DNA of 64,000 bases from Lysinibacillus sp. G4S2 (GCF_030348505.1 NZ_JAUCFJ010000002.1:1430001-1494000); one strand, 5' to 3'; numbered from the stretch's first letter, positions 54,258-63,960 are shown. Numbers and translations are program-made. The notes: generated by a model from the letters alone, not told the origin.

Positions 54258-54395
54258 ATGTTTTCTGTAGCGAAAGCAAAGCGCTAGCTACAATTATTTT
54301 CTGTAGCGAAAGCAAAGCGTCAGCTACAAATGTTCTTTGTGTAAGCACAAAGCCGATTCCGGACGCAATTATGCAGAGGCATAATTGATAGGTAT
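54258..54395. repeat. hairpin modules plus family-2 tail
   Basis: Two tandem copies of the roughly 33-bp module TGTAGCGAAAGCAAAGC...GCTACA (54266-54329) are followed by a third degenerate one and by a family-2 tail with the palindrome AATTATGC-AGAG-GCATAATT (54367-54386). This fills the gap between scpB and dacB. Confidence 0.8.
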
Positions 54396-54460
54396 AATGC
54401 TTTGTTTGAAACATAAATATAATCTATATTTTCCTATTACTTTTAATAAGGAGTGGCTCG

Positions 54461-55531
54461 TTGCTTCGGTTAGTACGTTTAATATTGTTCATGATAGTCG
54501 TGGTAATGTTAATGCTTCCGCAAACCAGTTTGGCTCGAGGTGGTAGTGGATATGTTGTCTTAGATGTTGATACGGGTCGTGTTTTATTAGAATCCAATAG
54601 TGATGAACGATTACCAATTGCTAGCTTAACAAAAATTTGGACAGCACTCGTTGCTATTGAAAATAGCGATCTTCAAGATGAAGTGGTTATTTCACCGAGG
54701 GCTGCAACGGCTGAGGGCTCGTCCATTTACTTGCAGGCAGGGGAAAAAGTAACGGTAGAAACACTTTTATATGGTTTGATGCTACGATCAGGAAATGACG
54801 CTGCAACAGCTTTAGCAGAGCATGTTGGAGGATCGGTAGAAGGGTTTGTAAAGTTAATGAATGAGCGAGCTGTTGTTGCGGGCCTCAAAGATACAGTATT
54901 TATGAACCCGTCTGGCTTGCACCATGATGAGCATTTATCGACAGCGAGAGATACTGCTGAAATGTTGAGAGTGGCCCTTCAAAATAAATCTTTCAAGAAG
55001 ATTGCATCCACAGTACTATATCGTGCCAATACTGAAAATGGGATGTTATGGGAAAATAAGCACCGTTTAATACGAGAAGGGGCAGGGGTTGCCATCAAAA
55101 TAGGCGATGAGAGACGACAACCTGTTAATGCATTAAAAACAGCAAAAGGTTCAGCATATGCCGGAAAAACAGGCTTTACAAAGGTAGCTGGTCGAACTCT
55201 TGCAACCGCCTTTCAAAAGGACGGGCAAACCTGTATTGTTGTCACCTTGAATGAATCAGATGACTGGAATGTACATCGAGGATTAGCAAACAAGGTGTGG
55301 GAAGATTATAGCCTTGAAACAGTGGTGAAAAAAGGTAAATATAATGTGAACAAAAAGCTTGCAATACGTTTAGAGCAGCCAATTAGTTTGCAGTTAACTA
55401 AAGAGGAAAAGGCTAATGTAAGGCAGGTATTACATGTTTCTAGGAAACGTCAGGAAGCTGTATTATCCATCTTTATCGGAGATGAGCGTATTTATGCAAC
55501 GCCTGTAACTGTTGAATCAGCGGATCGTTAA
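54461..55531 (+). CDS. dacB: D-alanyl-D-alanine carboxypeptidase (DacB-like, PBP5* type)
   Basis: This 356-residue low-molecular-weight penicillin-binding protein has a signal sequence (about 1-26), the SxxK motif Ser55-Lys58 (SLTK), SGN at 110-112 and KTG in YAGKTGFT. The C-terminal domain is short. It trims D-Ala from peptidoglycan side chains. Its position after scpB and before rluB/resA corresponds to B. subtilis dacB, the spore cortex carboxypeptidase. The spmA-spmB genes that follow dacB there are absent here. The start is TTG at 54461 after AAGGAG. Confidence 0.88.
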   Translation: MLRLVRLILFMIVVVMLMLPQTSLARGGSGYVVLDVDTGRVLLESNSDERLPIASLTKIWTALVAIENSDLQDEVVISPRAATAEGSSIYLQAGEKVTVETLLYGLMLRSGNDAATALAEHVGGSVEGFVKLMNERAVVAGLKDTVFMNPSGLHHDEHLSTARDTAEMLRVALQNKSFKKIASTVLYRANTENGMLWENKHRLIREGAGVAIKIGDERRQPVNALKTAKGSAYAGKTGFTKVAGRTLATAFQKDGQTCIVVTLNESDDWNVHRGLANKVWEDYSLETVVKKGKYNVNKKLAIRLEQPISLQLTKEEKANVRQVLHVSRKRQEAVLSIFIGDERIYATPVTVESADR

Positions 55532-55552
55532 AAGCGATACGCTGATTTTTTT
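55515..55552 (+). terminator. intrinsic terminator of dacB
   Basis: ATCAGCGGATCG pairs with CGATACGCTGAT (one bulge), followed by seven T residues. The dacB stop codon lies in the loop. Confidence 0.85.
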
Positions 55553-55676
55553 ATCTTTTGTAACAGGCGTGTTGATTAGGAAAAAATAGGTTTATTATTG
55601 ATTGATGAAAGGGTTTTTCTTGTTGCTATTTAGTGTCGAGCCCCAAAACAGAATCGCTAAAGCTACTTTCGTTCGT

Positions 55677-55787
55677 TTTATAGGAATACTTTGAAGATTT
55701 ATCGAAACTATTTGAGCTTTTATCGAAACAAAATCTTATTTTATCGAAACTTTTTTGGCTTTTATCGAAAAACAAGCTCTTTCTATC
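55677..55787. repeat. 21-bp-period repeat array D (core TTTATCGAAA)
   Basis: Cores start at 55677 (TTTATAGGA), 55698, 55719, 55740, 55761 (all TTTATCGAAA) and 55782 (TCTATCAAA), every interval exactly 21 bp. Spacers are less alike than in arrays B and C, so this array looks older. One spacer, TTTTTGGCT, matches the spacer of arrays A and E read on the other strand. Confidence 0.92.
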
Positions 55788-55857
55788 AAAGAAATCAACA
55801 TCAGGGTGGATAAAAATGGTTAATCAACACACCTGCTTTTGTAATTACTAACTGAAA

Positions 55858-56254
55858 GCCCCGGCGAAACATTGGCAGTAGATTACAAGCCCGTGGAAAG
55901 CGGCAACTCGGAGTGAAATCAACCTTTGTTTATGATACACATTTTTTATATTTATTTTGTTGTCGATAATCAAGAGTTAGTTTGCAAGAAGATTAGACAA
56001 GCTAGGAAGATATTGTAAAGGTTGAGCGAGCAATGCGAGTGAAGCGGCTCATCGGACGCCCCCAGGAAGCTCTGCTCTGTGCGAAAGCGAATCGTCAGCT
56101 ACAAATGTTTTATCTGTGCGACAGCGACAATTATTTTATCTGTGCGAAAGCGAAGCGACAGCAACAAATGTTTTCTGTAGCGAAAGCAGAGCGTCAGCTA
56201 CAAAGCGCTCAGTCGGAACGGAAATCAACCTCGCGTTATGGTGAAGCCCCTTAA
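55858..56254. repeat. interspersed element family 1, rearranged copy with four hairpin modules
   Basis: A fragment GTGGAAAGCGGCAACTCGGAG (21 bp, 55890-55910, here cited by position) resembles the family-1 right part. After 55930 comes about 90 bp without known repeat, then from 56027 the family-1 interior (GTGAAGCGGCTCATCGG), four hairpin modules with GCGAAAGC/GTCAGC, and the right end GTTATGGTGAAGCCCC. No gene is present between dacB and rluB; 56255-56463 is plain AT-rich leader sequence. Confidence 0.75.
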
Positions 56255-56463
56255 AATTCAAGTACAAATTATCCAGAAACTAGCCAATAAAATTATTTCA
56301 AATAAACTAATTACTTATGTATAATTAGTTTTTCTTTAATAATGCACAAAAGTATGACATAATTTTCACAGATTAGCGGGAAAAATAACCTTATTCCTAA
56401 TAAATGAATAGGGTTTAAATTTTGGTGTCTAAACCAAGGTGAATGAAAACTAGAGGTGAAAGA

Positions 56464-57195
56464 ATGGAAAGATTACAAAAGGTCATTGCGTATGCAGGAG
56501 TTGCGTCAAGACGTAAGGCGGAGCAATTGATTTTAGAAGGTAAAGTAAAGGTAAATGGAGTCGTAGTACGTGAGCTTGGTACAAAGGTTTCAAACTCAGA
56601 TACGATAGAAGTGGAAGGCGTTAAGCTTGAGAAAGAAGATAAGGTTTATTATTTACTATATAAACCACGTGGAACGATATCGGCTGTAACAGACGACAAA
56701 GGACGCAAAACTGTCACAGATTTGTTTAAGCATATTCCACAACGTATTTTCCCAGTGGGCCGCCTTGATTATGATACATCAGGATTATTGTTATTGACAA
56801 ATGATGGCGAATTTTCGTATATGCTGACACATCCGAAGTTTAAAATCGATAAAACTTACATTGCTCGTGTCAAAGGTATTCCAACGATCGAAGGTTTAAA
56901 AAAGCTTCAACGCGGGATTAAACTAGAAGATGGAAAAACTGCGCCAGCAAAAGTTAGTATGACTTCTTTTGATGAAAAAGCAGGCAAGGCAATCTGTGAA
57001 ATTACTATTCATGAAGGGCGAAATCGTCAAGTGCGTCGCATGTTTGAGGCGATCGGTACTCCAGTTGTTAAACTGAAACGTGAGCGCTTTGCCTTTTTAG
57101 ATTTATTTGGACTATCACCGGGGGAATATCGTGAATTGTCAAAGCATGAAGTGAAACAATTGCGAGTGTTAGCAGAGACAGGAAAAATCGGATAA
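56464..57195 (+). CDS. rluB: 23S rRNA pseudouridine synthase RluB
   Basis: This 243-residue protein has an N-terminal S4 RNA-binding domain (about 1-60, MERLQKVIAYAGVASRRKAE) and an RsuA/RluB/E/F catalytic domain with Asp102 in VGRLDYDTSGLLLLTNDG and the later HEGRNRQVRRMFEA motif. It modifies a uridine in 23S rRNA. The ATG at 56464 follows AGAGGTGA; an upstream ATG at 56443 is less well placed. B. subtilis has the same gene (ypuL) before resA. Confidence 0.93.
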   Translation: MERLQKVIAYAGVASRRKAEQLILEGKVKVNGVVVRELGTKVSNSDTIEVEGVKLEKEDKVYYLLYKPRGTISAVTDDKGRKTVTDLFKHIPQRIFPVGRLDYDTSGLLLLTNDGEFSYMLTHPKFKIDKTYIARVKGIPTIEGLKKLQRGIKLEDGKTAPAKVSMTSFDEKAGKAICEITIHEGRNRQVRRMFEAIGTPVVKLKRERFAFLDLFGLSPGEYRELSKHEVKQLRVLAETGKIG

Positions 57196-57209
57196 ACGGT
57201 CATTTTATC

Positions 57210-57258
57210 AAGAAAGTGAAAAATTACTATGTGAATGGTGATGTTTTCACTTTCTTTA
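57210..57258 (+). terminator. terminator-like hairpin after rluB
   Basis: AAGAAAGTGAAAA (57210-57222) pairs with TTTTCACTTTCTT (57244-57256). The loop is 21 bases and the T tract is part of the arm. Confidence 0.7.
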
Positions 57259-57355
57259 TGATGAAATCGTTCATAAATCATTCATAATTATTAGCTAAGC
57301 GTTTTTGTTTTAATTTGCTATAATAGGTGAGAATAGTACATCAAGATTAACCAGT

Positions 57356-57369
57356 TGAAATCGTTTCCA
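57356..57369. promoter_or_regulatory. candidate CcpA cre site in the resABC leader
   Basis: TGAAATCGTTTCCA agrees with the catabolite-responsive consensus TGWAANCGNTNWCA at 13 of 14 positions. It lies about 30 bp downstream of a TATAAT at 57319-57324 that looks like the promoter -10 box, so CcpA binding would block early transcription. In B. subtilis the res operon is known to be under CcpA control. Confidence 0.6.
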
Positions 57370-57523
57370 TAATTTTGGTGTCTGGCGTATAAGCGAAAGA
57401 CGAATTTGGCAAACATAAATGTTGTAAATTAGACGGTAAAATCTATACATATGAATGTTTGTATAAAAAGCTTAGCGTCAATAGAAGTTACTCTAAGCCG
57501 TAATTGATAGGGGGTTTATTAAC

Positions 57524-58057
57524 TTGGAGAAAAAGAAAAAACGTCTCGTAATACGTACCATTATTTTAGCAGTTTTAGTATTAGCGATTGGTTACACGGT
57601 ATACGGAACAGCGACAAAGGATAAAGTAGAGTTAATAGCAGTAGGCTCTAAAGCACCGGACTTCACGTTAGTAGATTTAAACGGTGAGAAACATAAGCTG
57701 TCTGATTATAAAGGGCAGGGAGTATTATTGAACTTCTGGGGAACTTTTTGTAAGCCTTGTGAGAATGAAATGCCTGCAATAGACCGTCAGTATAAAATCT
57801 ATAAAGATCAGGGTGTACAAACATTGGCTGTCAATATTGCCCAAACAGATTTTGAAGTACAAAATTTTGTTGATAGACACGAGTTAACGTTTCCAGTAGT
57901 TATTGACAAAACGAAAAGCGTTACGACTACCTACAATGTAGGTAATTTACCAGCAACTGTCCTTATTGATCCGGATGGTAAAGTAGTCAAAATTACTACT
58001 GGTGAAATGACGGAGAAACAAATTGCTTCGTACATGGAATTAGTGAAGCCAAAATAA
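57524..58057 (+). CDS. resA: thiol-disulfide oxidoreductase ResA
   Basis: ResA reduces the haem-binding cysteines of apocytochrome c on the outer face of the membrane. The 177-residue protein has one N-terminal membrane anchor (about 9-28) and a thioredoxin fold with the active site WGTFCKPCE (Cys76, Cys79). B. subtilis ResA has CEPC, so the residue between the cysteines differs. The start is TTG at 57524, 9 bp after AGGGGG. It begins the resABC group, 13 bp before resB. Confidence 0.95.
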   Translation: MEKKKKRLVIRTIILAVLVLAIGYTVYGTATKDKVELIAVGSKAPDFTLVDLNGEKHKLSDYKGQGVLLNFWGTFCKPCENEMPAIDRQYKIYKDQGVQTLAVNIAQTDFEVQNFVDRHELTFPVVIDKTKSVTTTYNVGNLPATVLIDPDGKVVKITTGEMTEKQIASYMELVKPK

Positions 58058-58070
58058 GGAGAAAATGACT

Positions 58071-59747
58071 ATGGAAAACATCATTTGTGCTTGTGGTCAT
58101 AGTAACCCATATGGCACGAAGCTTTGTGAGAAATGTGGTCGTCCTTTAACTGAGGAAGGTAAAGAAACAAAAGTTGTAGATATGCGCTACGACGGAACGG
58201 CTATTCGTTCAAAAACGTATAATAAAACAGTCATCGATAAAATTTGGAATTTTTTCTCGAGTGTCAAAGTGGGAATTGCCCTCATTATTATAACGTTAGT
58301 CGCTGCGTCAATTGGAACAATTCTACCTCAAGAAATTTATGTAAATGCTCCAGAAGCTAACAAAGCAGAGTATTATGAGAAAGTGTATGGTTGGTTTGGT
58401 AAAGTCTACAATAGTTTAGGACTTTCAGATTTGTACAGTACTGCGTGGTTCCAGGTTTTGGTAGGTATGCTTGGGATCTCTATTATTGTTGCGAGTTTAG
58501 ACCGTGGTATACCATTGCATAAATCTCTGAAAAATCAACGCGTTAAACGTCATGAAAGTTTCATGAAACGTCAACGGATCGTTGCAGAAGGACAAGTGCA
58601 AAACCCTGACGCAACATTAGATAAAGTTGAGCAAAAAATGACTCAATTAAAATATAATGTTCGTCGTGATGGAAGTGCACTTTTAGCAGAACGTGGCCGT
58701 TTTGCTCGATATGGCCCATACATAAATCATGTCGGTCTAATTATCTTTTTAGCAGGTGTTATGTTGCGTTTAGTACCTGGCTTTTATGTGGATGAGACGA
58801 TGTGGATCCGTGAAGGTGAGACACGAGCTATACCAGGTATGGACGGCTATTTTATTAAAAATAACGAATTTATTTTGGAAACTCATGACAATAAGCCACA
58901 AGGCGAGCAAGTGGCCCAAGGTGTTAATGTTGTGGCGAAAAACTTTCAAACAGACGTTACATTATACAAACAACCTGAGGGTGCTATCCCTGGAGATTTA
59001 GAAAACCTTGAAAAAGTGAGAGATTACTCGATTCGTGTAAATCATCCATTAAAAGAAGATGGTTTTGCGTTATATCAAATGAATTATCGCCAGAACGAAT
59101 TGAAGCAGATGAATTTTAATTTGGTGAATAAAGGAAATGAAGAAGAATCACTTGGTCAAGTTGAAATTGATTTAACGAATCCTAAAAAAGAATATGATTT
59201 AGGAAATGGTTCTTCAGTAGAAATTCTTGTTTATACACCAGATTTTGCTGGTTTTGAAAATGGAGAACCACAGACGAAAACATCAACACCAAATAATCCA
59301 GCATTTTTATTTAGAATGAAAACACCAGAAACGCCAAAAGGTGAAGTAAGTTTTGTAGAAATCATGAAGCCACCGCTTGAACCACTAGGTGAAAACAAAT
59401 ATAGAATGAAATTTGCTGGTGCAGAAACACGTGATTTGGCAAACTTTACAGTTCGTAAAGATAGTACGGTACCGATTTTATTTTTAGGTGGTATTATTTT
59501 CATGATCGGTGTAGTAATCGGTTCTTATTGGAACCACCGACGATTATGGATACAAGTGGAGCCAGATGGTCGAGTGTTGATGGCTGCCCATGTAAATAAA
59601 AATATGTTTAGTATGAAAAAGGATTTAGATGCCGTTACTTCATTTGCTGAATTACCACAATATGAAGATCAATTAGAACAGCCTGAAGACGCCGATAAGT
59701 CCAAAAAGCGCGGCAATAAGAAAAAGGAAGGTGACAGCACCTTATGA
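58071..59747 (+). CDS. resB: cytochrome c biogenesis protein ResB
   Basis: ResB works with ResC in system II haem delivery and attachment. The 558-residue protein has an N-terminal zinc-ribbon-like pair ([18 protein letters not shown]), helices at about 65-85, 125-145 and 220-240, a large external domain (about 245-465) and a last helix (about 475-497), then a lysine-rich cytosolic tail. The ATG at 58071 is 9 bp after AGGAG. Its end overlaps resC by 4 bp. Confidence 0.95.
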   Translation: MENIICACGHSNPYGTKLCEKCGRPLTEEGKETKVVDMRYDGTAIRSKTYNKTVIDKIWNFFSSVKVGIALIIITLVAASIGTILPQEIYVNAPEANKAEYYEKVYGWFGKVYNSLGLSDLYSTAWFQVLVGMLGISIIVASLDRGIPLHKSLKNQRVKRHESFMKRQRIVAEGQVQNPDATLDKVEQKMTQLKYNVRRDGSALLAERGRFARYGPYINHVGLIIFLAGVMLRLVPGFYVDETMWIREGETRAIPGMDGYFIKNNEFILETHDNKPQGEQVAQGVNVVAKNFQTDVTLYKQPEGAIPGDLENLEKVRDYSIRVNHPLKEDGFALYQMNYRQNELKQMNFNLVNKGNEEESLGQVEIDLTNPKKEYDLGNGSSVEILVYTPDFAGFENGEPQTKTSTPNNPAFLFRMKTPETPKGEVSFVEIMKPPLEPLGENKYRMKFAGAETRDLANFTVRKDSTVPILFLGGIIFMIGVVIGSYWNHRRLWIQVEPDGRVLMAAHVNKNMFSMKKDLDAVTSFAELPQYEDQLEQPEDADKSKKRGNKKKEGDSTL

Positions 59748-60931
59748 GTTTGATTGATATAAGCGGAAACCTGTTATTTGCAGCATTTATAGCTTATTTA
59801 GTAGCAACATTATTATTTGGTGGTTCGATAAAGCAATCGAATGCTACAGGCAAAAATACTGATAAATGGGGCAAGCTTGCAATTATTGTTACAATTATTG
59901 GTTTCCTAGCGCAGCTTGGTTATTTTATTACTCGTTGGATTTATACAGGGCATGCACCCGTTAGTAATATGTTCGAATTTACCACTGCGTTCGGGATGTT
60001 CATCGTAGCGGCTTTCATCCTAATTTATTTTATTTATCGACTGACAGCACTTGGTTTGATAGCGTTACCAGTTGCGTTACTGATTATCGCTTACGCAGCA
60101 ATGTTCCCAACTGAAGTAACTCCATTAGTTCCATCATTACAAAGTTACTGGCTAACGATTCATGTTATTACAGCTGCTTTAGGTCAATCGATTTTAGCGA
60201 TTAGTGCTGTAGCAGGACTGATTTATTTATTAAAAGTAGTTGATTTGAAAAAGCCTTCTAAACAACGTTTTTGGTTAGAAGCAGTAATGTTTTTCCTAGT
60301 GGTAGTAATTGGTTTCGTAGTCGCTACTTTAACTTTTAGTGCAATGGACTACGAATCAAAATATACTTATGTTGATAAAGAAGGTATGGAACGTGAAATT
60401 ACCTACAACATGCCGCCACTATTTGGGATGAATGAATATAAGGCAGTAGAAGAGCATGGTATGTCTCCATTAGTAGAAATGCCAGGGCTCATTAATGCAA
60501 AGAAATTAACAACTGTTGCCTGGTCATTATTAGTAGGTGCAATCCTATACTTGTTAATTCGTTTAATTACTCGACGTCGAATTAGTGAGATTTTCCAACC
60601 ATTTGTCAAACGAGTAAATCTACAATTAGTAGATGAAATTGGTTACCGTTCAGTGATCATTGGTTTCCCAGTATTTACGTTAGGGGCCTTAATCTTTGCA
60701 ATGATTTGGGCACAACTTGCGTGGAGTCGTTTCTGGGGATGGGATCCTAAAGAAGTGTGGGCACTTATTACGTGGTTATTCTACGCAGCGTTCCTACATT
60801 TACGTTTATCAAAAGGCTGGGAAGGTGAAAAATCTGCCTGGTTAGCATTAATTGGTTTCGGAATTATTCTGTTTAACTTAATTGCTGTTAACTTGATTAT
60901 TGCAGGTTTACACTCATACGCTGCAAGCTAA
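59744..60931 (+). CDS. resC: cytochrome c biogenesis protein ResC (CcsA type)
   Basis: This 395-residue membrane protein has about eight to nine helices and the haem-handling WWD motif [18 protein letters not shown] (about 327-344), plus His residues in VSNMF-type and [10 protein letters not shown] helices typical of CcsA/ResC. It carries haem across the membrane together with ResB. The start overlaps resB by ATGA. A terminator at 61006-61050 separates it from resDE. Confidence 0.95.
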   Translation: MSLIDISGNLLFAAFIAYLVATLLFGGSIKQSNATGKNTDKWGKLAIIVTIIGFLAQLGYFITRWIYTGHAPVSNMFEFTTAFGMFIVAAFILIYFIYRLTALGLIALPVALLIIAYAAMFPTEVTPLVPSLQSYWLTIHVITAALGQSILAISAVAGLIYLLKVVDLKKPSKQRFWLEAVMFFLVVVIGFVVATLTFSAMDYESKYTYVDKEGMEREITYNMPPLFGMNEYKAVEEHGMSPLVEMPGLINAKKLTTVAWSLLVGAILYLLIRLITRRRISEIFQPFVKRVNLQLVDEIGYRSVIIGFPVFTLGALIFAMIWAQLAWSRFWGWDPKEVWALITWLFYAAFLHLRLSKGWEGEKSAWLALIGFGIILFNLIAVNLIIAGLHSYAAS

Positions 60932-61005
60932 ACTGAGATGAATCCGTTTCAAAAAAACTGATTAATTTGAGCACATATGAGATTTTTTACGTCGCTAGTA
61001 ATTAG

Positions 61006-61050
61006 AAAGAAAGCCTTCTTGCTGTGGCAAGAAGGCTTTCTTTTCTTTTC
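61006..61050 (+). terminator. terminator between resC and resD
   Basis: AAGAAAGCCTTCTTGC pairs perfectly with GCAAGAAGGCTTTCTT around a 4-base loop, followed by TTTCTTTTC. resDE therefore also need their own promoter in the 55 bp before resD, or read-through, similar to B. subtilis. Confidence 0.88.
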
Positions 61051-61106
61051 AATATGTGCTGTACCATGTACAATAGAGGGTAGAGAAAGATTAGAAGAGA
61101 GGGATC

Positions 61107-61829
61107 GTGAAAGTGTCAGAAAATATTTCAGTATTAGTAGTAGATGACGAGGATCGTATTCGACGCTTATTAAAAATGTATTTAGAGCGAGAAGGATACC
61201 TTGTTGACGAAGCAGAAAATGGTGAACAAGCGATCGAAAAATCTTTAGAAAAAGAGTATCACTGTATTTTATTAGATATTATGATGCCTGAAAAAGACGG
61301 GCTTGAAGTATGTGCGGAAATTCGTGAACGAGCAGCAACACCAATTATTTTATTAACTGCAAAAGGCGAGGAAGCGAATCGTGTACAAGGCTTCGAGCTT
61401 GGAGCGGATGATTATATTGTAAAACCATTTAGTCCTCGTGAGGTTGTCTTACGTGTGAAAGCAATATTACGTCGTTCACAAGCATTCTCACCTTCGACAA
61501 ATGCATCTTCATCAAAAGATTTAGTTGTGTTCCAACATTTAATGATTGATCATGATGCGCATCGTGTAACAGCAGAAGGTATCGAGGTAAATTTAACGCC
61601 TAAAGAGTATGAATTACTTTATTTCCTAGCAAAATCGCCAGACAAAGTATTTGACCGTGAACAATTACTAAAAGAAGTTTGGCATTATGATTTCTTCGGA
61701 GATTTACGTACAGTTGACACACATGTAAAACGTTTACGCGAAAAGCTCAACCGTGTATCTGAAAACGCTGCAAAGATGATTGTTACTGTATGGGGCGTTG
61801 GCTACAAATTTGAGGTTGTTAATGAATAG
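61107..61829 (+). CDS. resD: response regulator ResD (OmpR family)
   Basis: ResD activates genes for respiration, haem synthesis and anaerobic growth. The 240-residue protein has a receiver (phosphoacceptor Asp57 in CILLDIMMP, Lys in IVKPFSPRE) and an OmpR winged helix (about 145-238, LTPKEYELLYFLAKSPDKVFDREQLLKEVW across helices, VDTHVKRLREKL). The start is GTG at 61107 after GAGAGGG, with an alternative GTG at 61113. It overlaps resE by 8 bp. Confidence 0.95.
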   Translation: MKVSENISVLVVDDEDRIRRLLKMYLEREGYLVDEAENGEQAIEKSLEKEYHCILLDIMMPEKDGLEVCAEIRERAATPIILLTAKGEEANRVQGFELGADDYIVKPFSPREVVLRVKAILRRSQAFSPSTNASSSKDLVVFQHLMIDHDAHRVTAEGIEVNLTPKEYELLYFLAKSPDKVFDREQLLKEVWHYDFFGDLRTVDTHVKRLREKLNRVSENAAKMIVTVWGVGYKFEVVNE

Positions 61830-63597
61830 AATATGGAATAGTGTTGTCGGGAAGCTATGGGTAACCATATTGCTTCTCGTTTCATTTGTATTATTTGTTT
61901 TCACGGTTCTAATGCTCGAGTTTCTTCAAAATTACCATATGCAGCAAGTAGAGGGCTCCTTGCGTCAAACAGCAGCAACCGTTGCAAGTATAGTAGATGA
62001 TAATGAAACAGCAGAGTCGACTTCGGAATTATTAAAAGATATTTTACCAGAAAGTACGAATGCCCTTATTGCAATCAACCATGACAAAGTATCGTTTTCG
62101 TTGCAGGAAGGTGTAAATAAAAAAGAAATACAAGATACGATATTAGCTAATAAATCTTTCCACGAAATTTTTCAATCCGATGAACCAATCATTAAAGAAA
62201 TGATGATGCCGTCTTCCACAGACAAAGATACTATGGAATCATATGTCGTACTTGGTTTCCCATTAAATGTAGAAAATACAGTGCACGGAGCGGTCTTTAT
62301 TTATCAAAGTCCAGATGCACTACATAAAACATCGAAAGAAACGACGAAAATTGTCATTTTATCTGCTGTCATTGCCTTTGTTCTTACGACATTTTTCGCC
62401 TTTTTCCTATCATCACGAATTACGTCACCATTGCGTAAAATGCGTGAATTGGCGTTTGAAATTGCTAAAGGGAATTTTGAAGCGAAAATGCCAACAACAC
62501 AAAATGATGAAATAGGCCAGCTTGCTGTTGCCTTTAATCAAATGGGACGACAATTGAAACACAATCTAGAAGTGATCAATCAAGAAAATGAACAGTTATC
62601 AAATATTTTAACATCGATGACAGATGCGGTCATTACGTTTAATCGTGATCGTACAATACTATTAAGCAACCCACCAGCAGAGCGTTTGATGCAAGAATGG
62701 TTTGTTAATAAAGGCTCGCAAAGTGCTAAACCAATCCCGCCAGAGCTATATCATATGCTGGATCATGTACTGATGTTTGAGGATAAGCTTGAAGAAGAAA
62801 TTGAAATGGATGGAAGTTACTATACATTTACGATTAGCCCTCTTTATAGTGGGGAATCGATACGTGGAGCTGTTGCAGTTATTCGTGATATGACAGAGCA
62901 ACATCGCTTAGAAAAACTACGTTCGGACTTTATTGCCAATGTGTCTCATGAATTACGGACGCCGATTTCGATGCTTCAGGGCTATTCAGAGGCCTTAATG
63001 GATGATGATTTTATTCAGGATCAAGAAGAACGAAATGAGATTACAAAAATTATTTATGATGAATCAAAACGTATGGGACGCCTCGTAACAGATTTGTTAG
63101 ATCTTGCGCGTATGGAATCTGGCCATATGACTCTTTACAAGGATGAGCTCCCAATTAATTCAACATTTGAACGAATTACTCAAAAATTTGCACAGGTTGC
63201 CAAAGAGAAGCATATACGTCTAATGTTTAACAGTGAATTTAATAACGAAGCTACGATTAGTATGGATGAGGATCGGATTGAACAAGTGTTAACGAATTTA
63301 ATTGATAATGCTCTCCGTCATACTACTGAGGGGTCGGTAAAAGTTAAGGTTGAGCAGGAGCCAACCTTTGCCAAAATATCTGTTCAGGATACAGGGCATG
63401 GTATCCCGCAAGAGGACTTGCCATATGTCTTTGAACGTTTCTATAAAGCAGATAAGGCACGTACGCGTTCCAAAGGTGGAACTGGCCTAGGTTTAGCTAT
63501 TGCTAGAAATATTGTTAAGGCACATTCAGGCACTATTATGGTAGATAGTGAGCTGAAAGTGGGAACTACCTTCACGTTTTATTTACCATTCGATTAA
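61822..63597 (+). CDS. resE: sensor histidine kinase ResE
   Basis: This 591-residue kinase has helices at about 12-35 and 170-192 flanking an external sensing domain, a HAMP domain (about 193-245), a PAS domain (about 255-360), a HisKA domain with FIANVSHELRTPISML, and an HATPase domain with LIDNALRH, DTGHGIP and GGTGLGLAI. ResE responds to oxygen limitation and nitric oxide and phosphorylates ResD. The ATG at 61822 overlaps the resD stop and is preceded by TGAGG; a longer frame from 61780 is not used. Confidence 0.95.
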   Translation: MNRIWNSVVGKLWVTILLLVSFVLFVFTVLMLEFLQNYHMQQVEGSLRQTAATVASIVDDNETAESTSELLKDILPESTNALIAINHDKVSFSLQEGVNKKEIQDTILANKSFHEIFQSDEPIIKEMMMPSSTDKDTMESYVVLGFPLNVENTVHGAVFIYQSPDALHKTSKETTKIVILSAVIAFVLTTFFAFFLSSRITSPLRKMRELAFEIAKGNFEAKMPTTQNDEIGQLAVAFNQMGRQLKHNLEVINQENEQLSNILTSMTDAVITFNRDRTILLSNPPAERLMQEWFVNKGSQSAKPIPPELYHMLDHVLMFEDKLEEEIEMDGSYYTFTISPLYSGESIRGAVAVIRDMTEQHRLEKLRSDFIANVSHELRTPISMLQGYSEALMDDDFIQDQEERNEITKIIYDESKRMGRLVTDLLDLARMESGHMTLYKDELPINSTFERITQKFAQVAKEKHIRLMFNSEFNNEATISMDEDRIEQVLTNLIDNALRHTTEGSVKVKVEQEPTFAKISVQDTGHGIPQEDLPYVFERFYKADKARTRSKGGTGLGLAIARNIVKAHSGTIMVDSELKVGTTFTFYLPFD

Positions 63598-63610
63598 AGC
63601 ATCACTACTA

Positions 63611-63960
63611 ACTTATTTCAGTCGGTGTCCAAACCCCACTGAAATAGGGGAACTCAGTCTAAGAACGCTACGCCCTGAGGCAATTTATCTGTGCGAAAGC
63701 GAAGCGACAGCCATACACGACTGAGTGACCAACATCATGTTGCTGTCGCTACGTTAGCACTGCGTTTTCGCACAAAAAAACATCTGTTGGCCTAAAGTCT
63801 CTGGCCATGTCATGCAATCGGAAAGGAGTTTCACATAGGATGTTAGCCTAAAAATCATCGCATCCATGCTATAACGGCTAACTGACCTGCCTCGTGCAGG
63901 CCTAAGTACAAAGTCGATTCCGGATGCAATTATGCCGAGGCGAAATTGATGAAGTGGTAT
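63611..63960. repeat. interspersed palindromic element, family 2, long copy with hairpin insert
   Basis: The copy has the family-2 succession: stem TTATTTCAGT/ACTGAAATAG (63613-63647), ACTCAGTC pairing with GACTGAGT (63651-63727), TTGGCCTAAAGTCTC and a degenerate AATTATGCCGAGGC palindrome (63928-63947). Within it are a TGTGCGAAAGCGAAGCGACAG module (63690-63710) and its inverted partner (63742-63774), which form a long hairpin. No gene is seen from 63598 to the window end. Confidence 0.75.
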
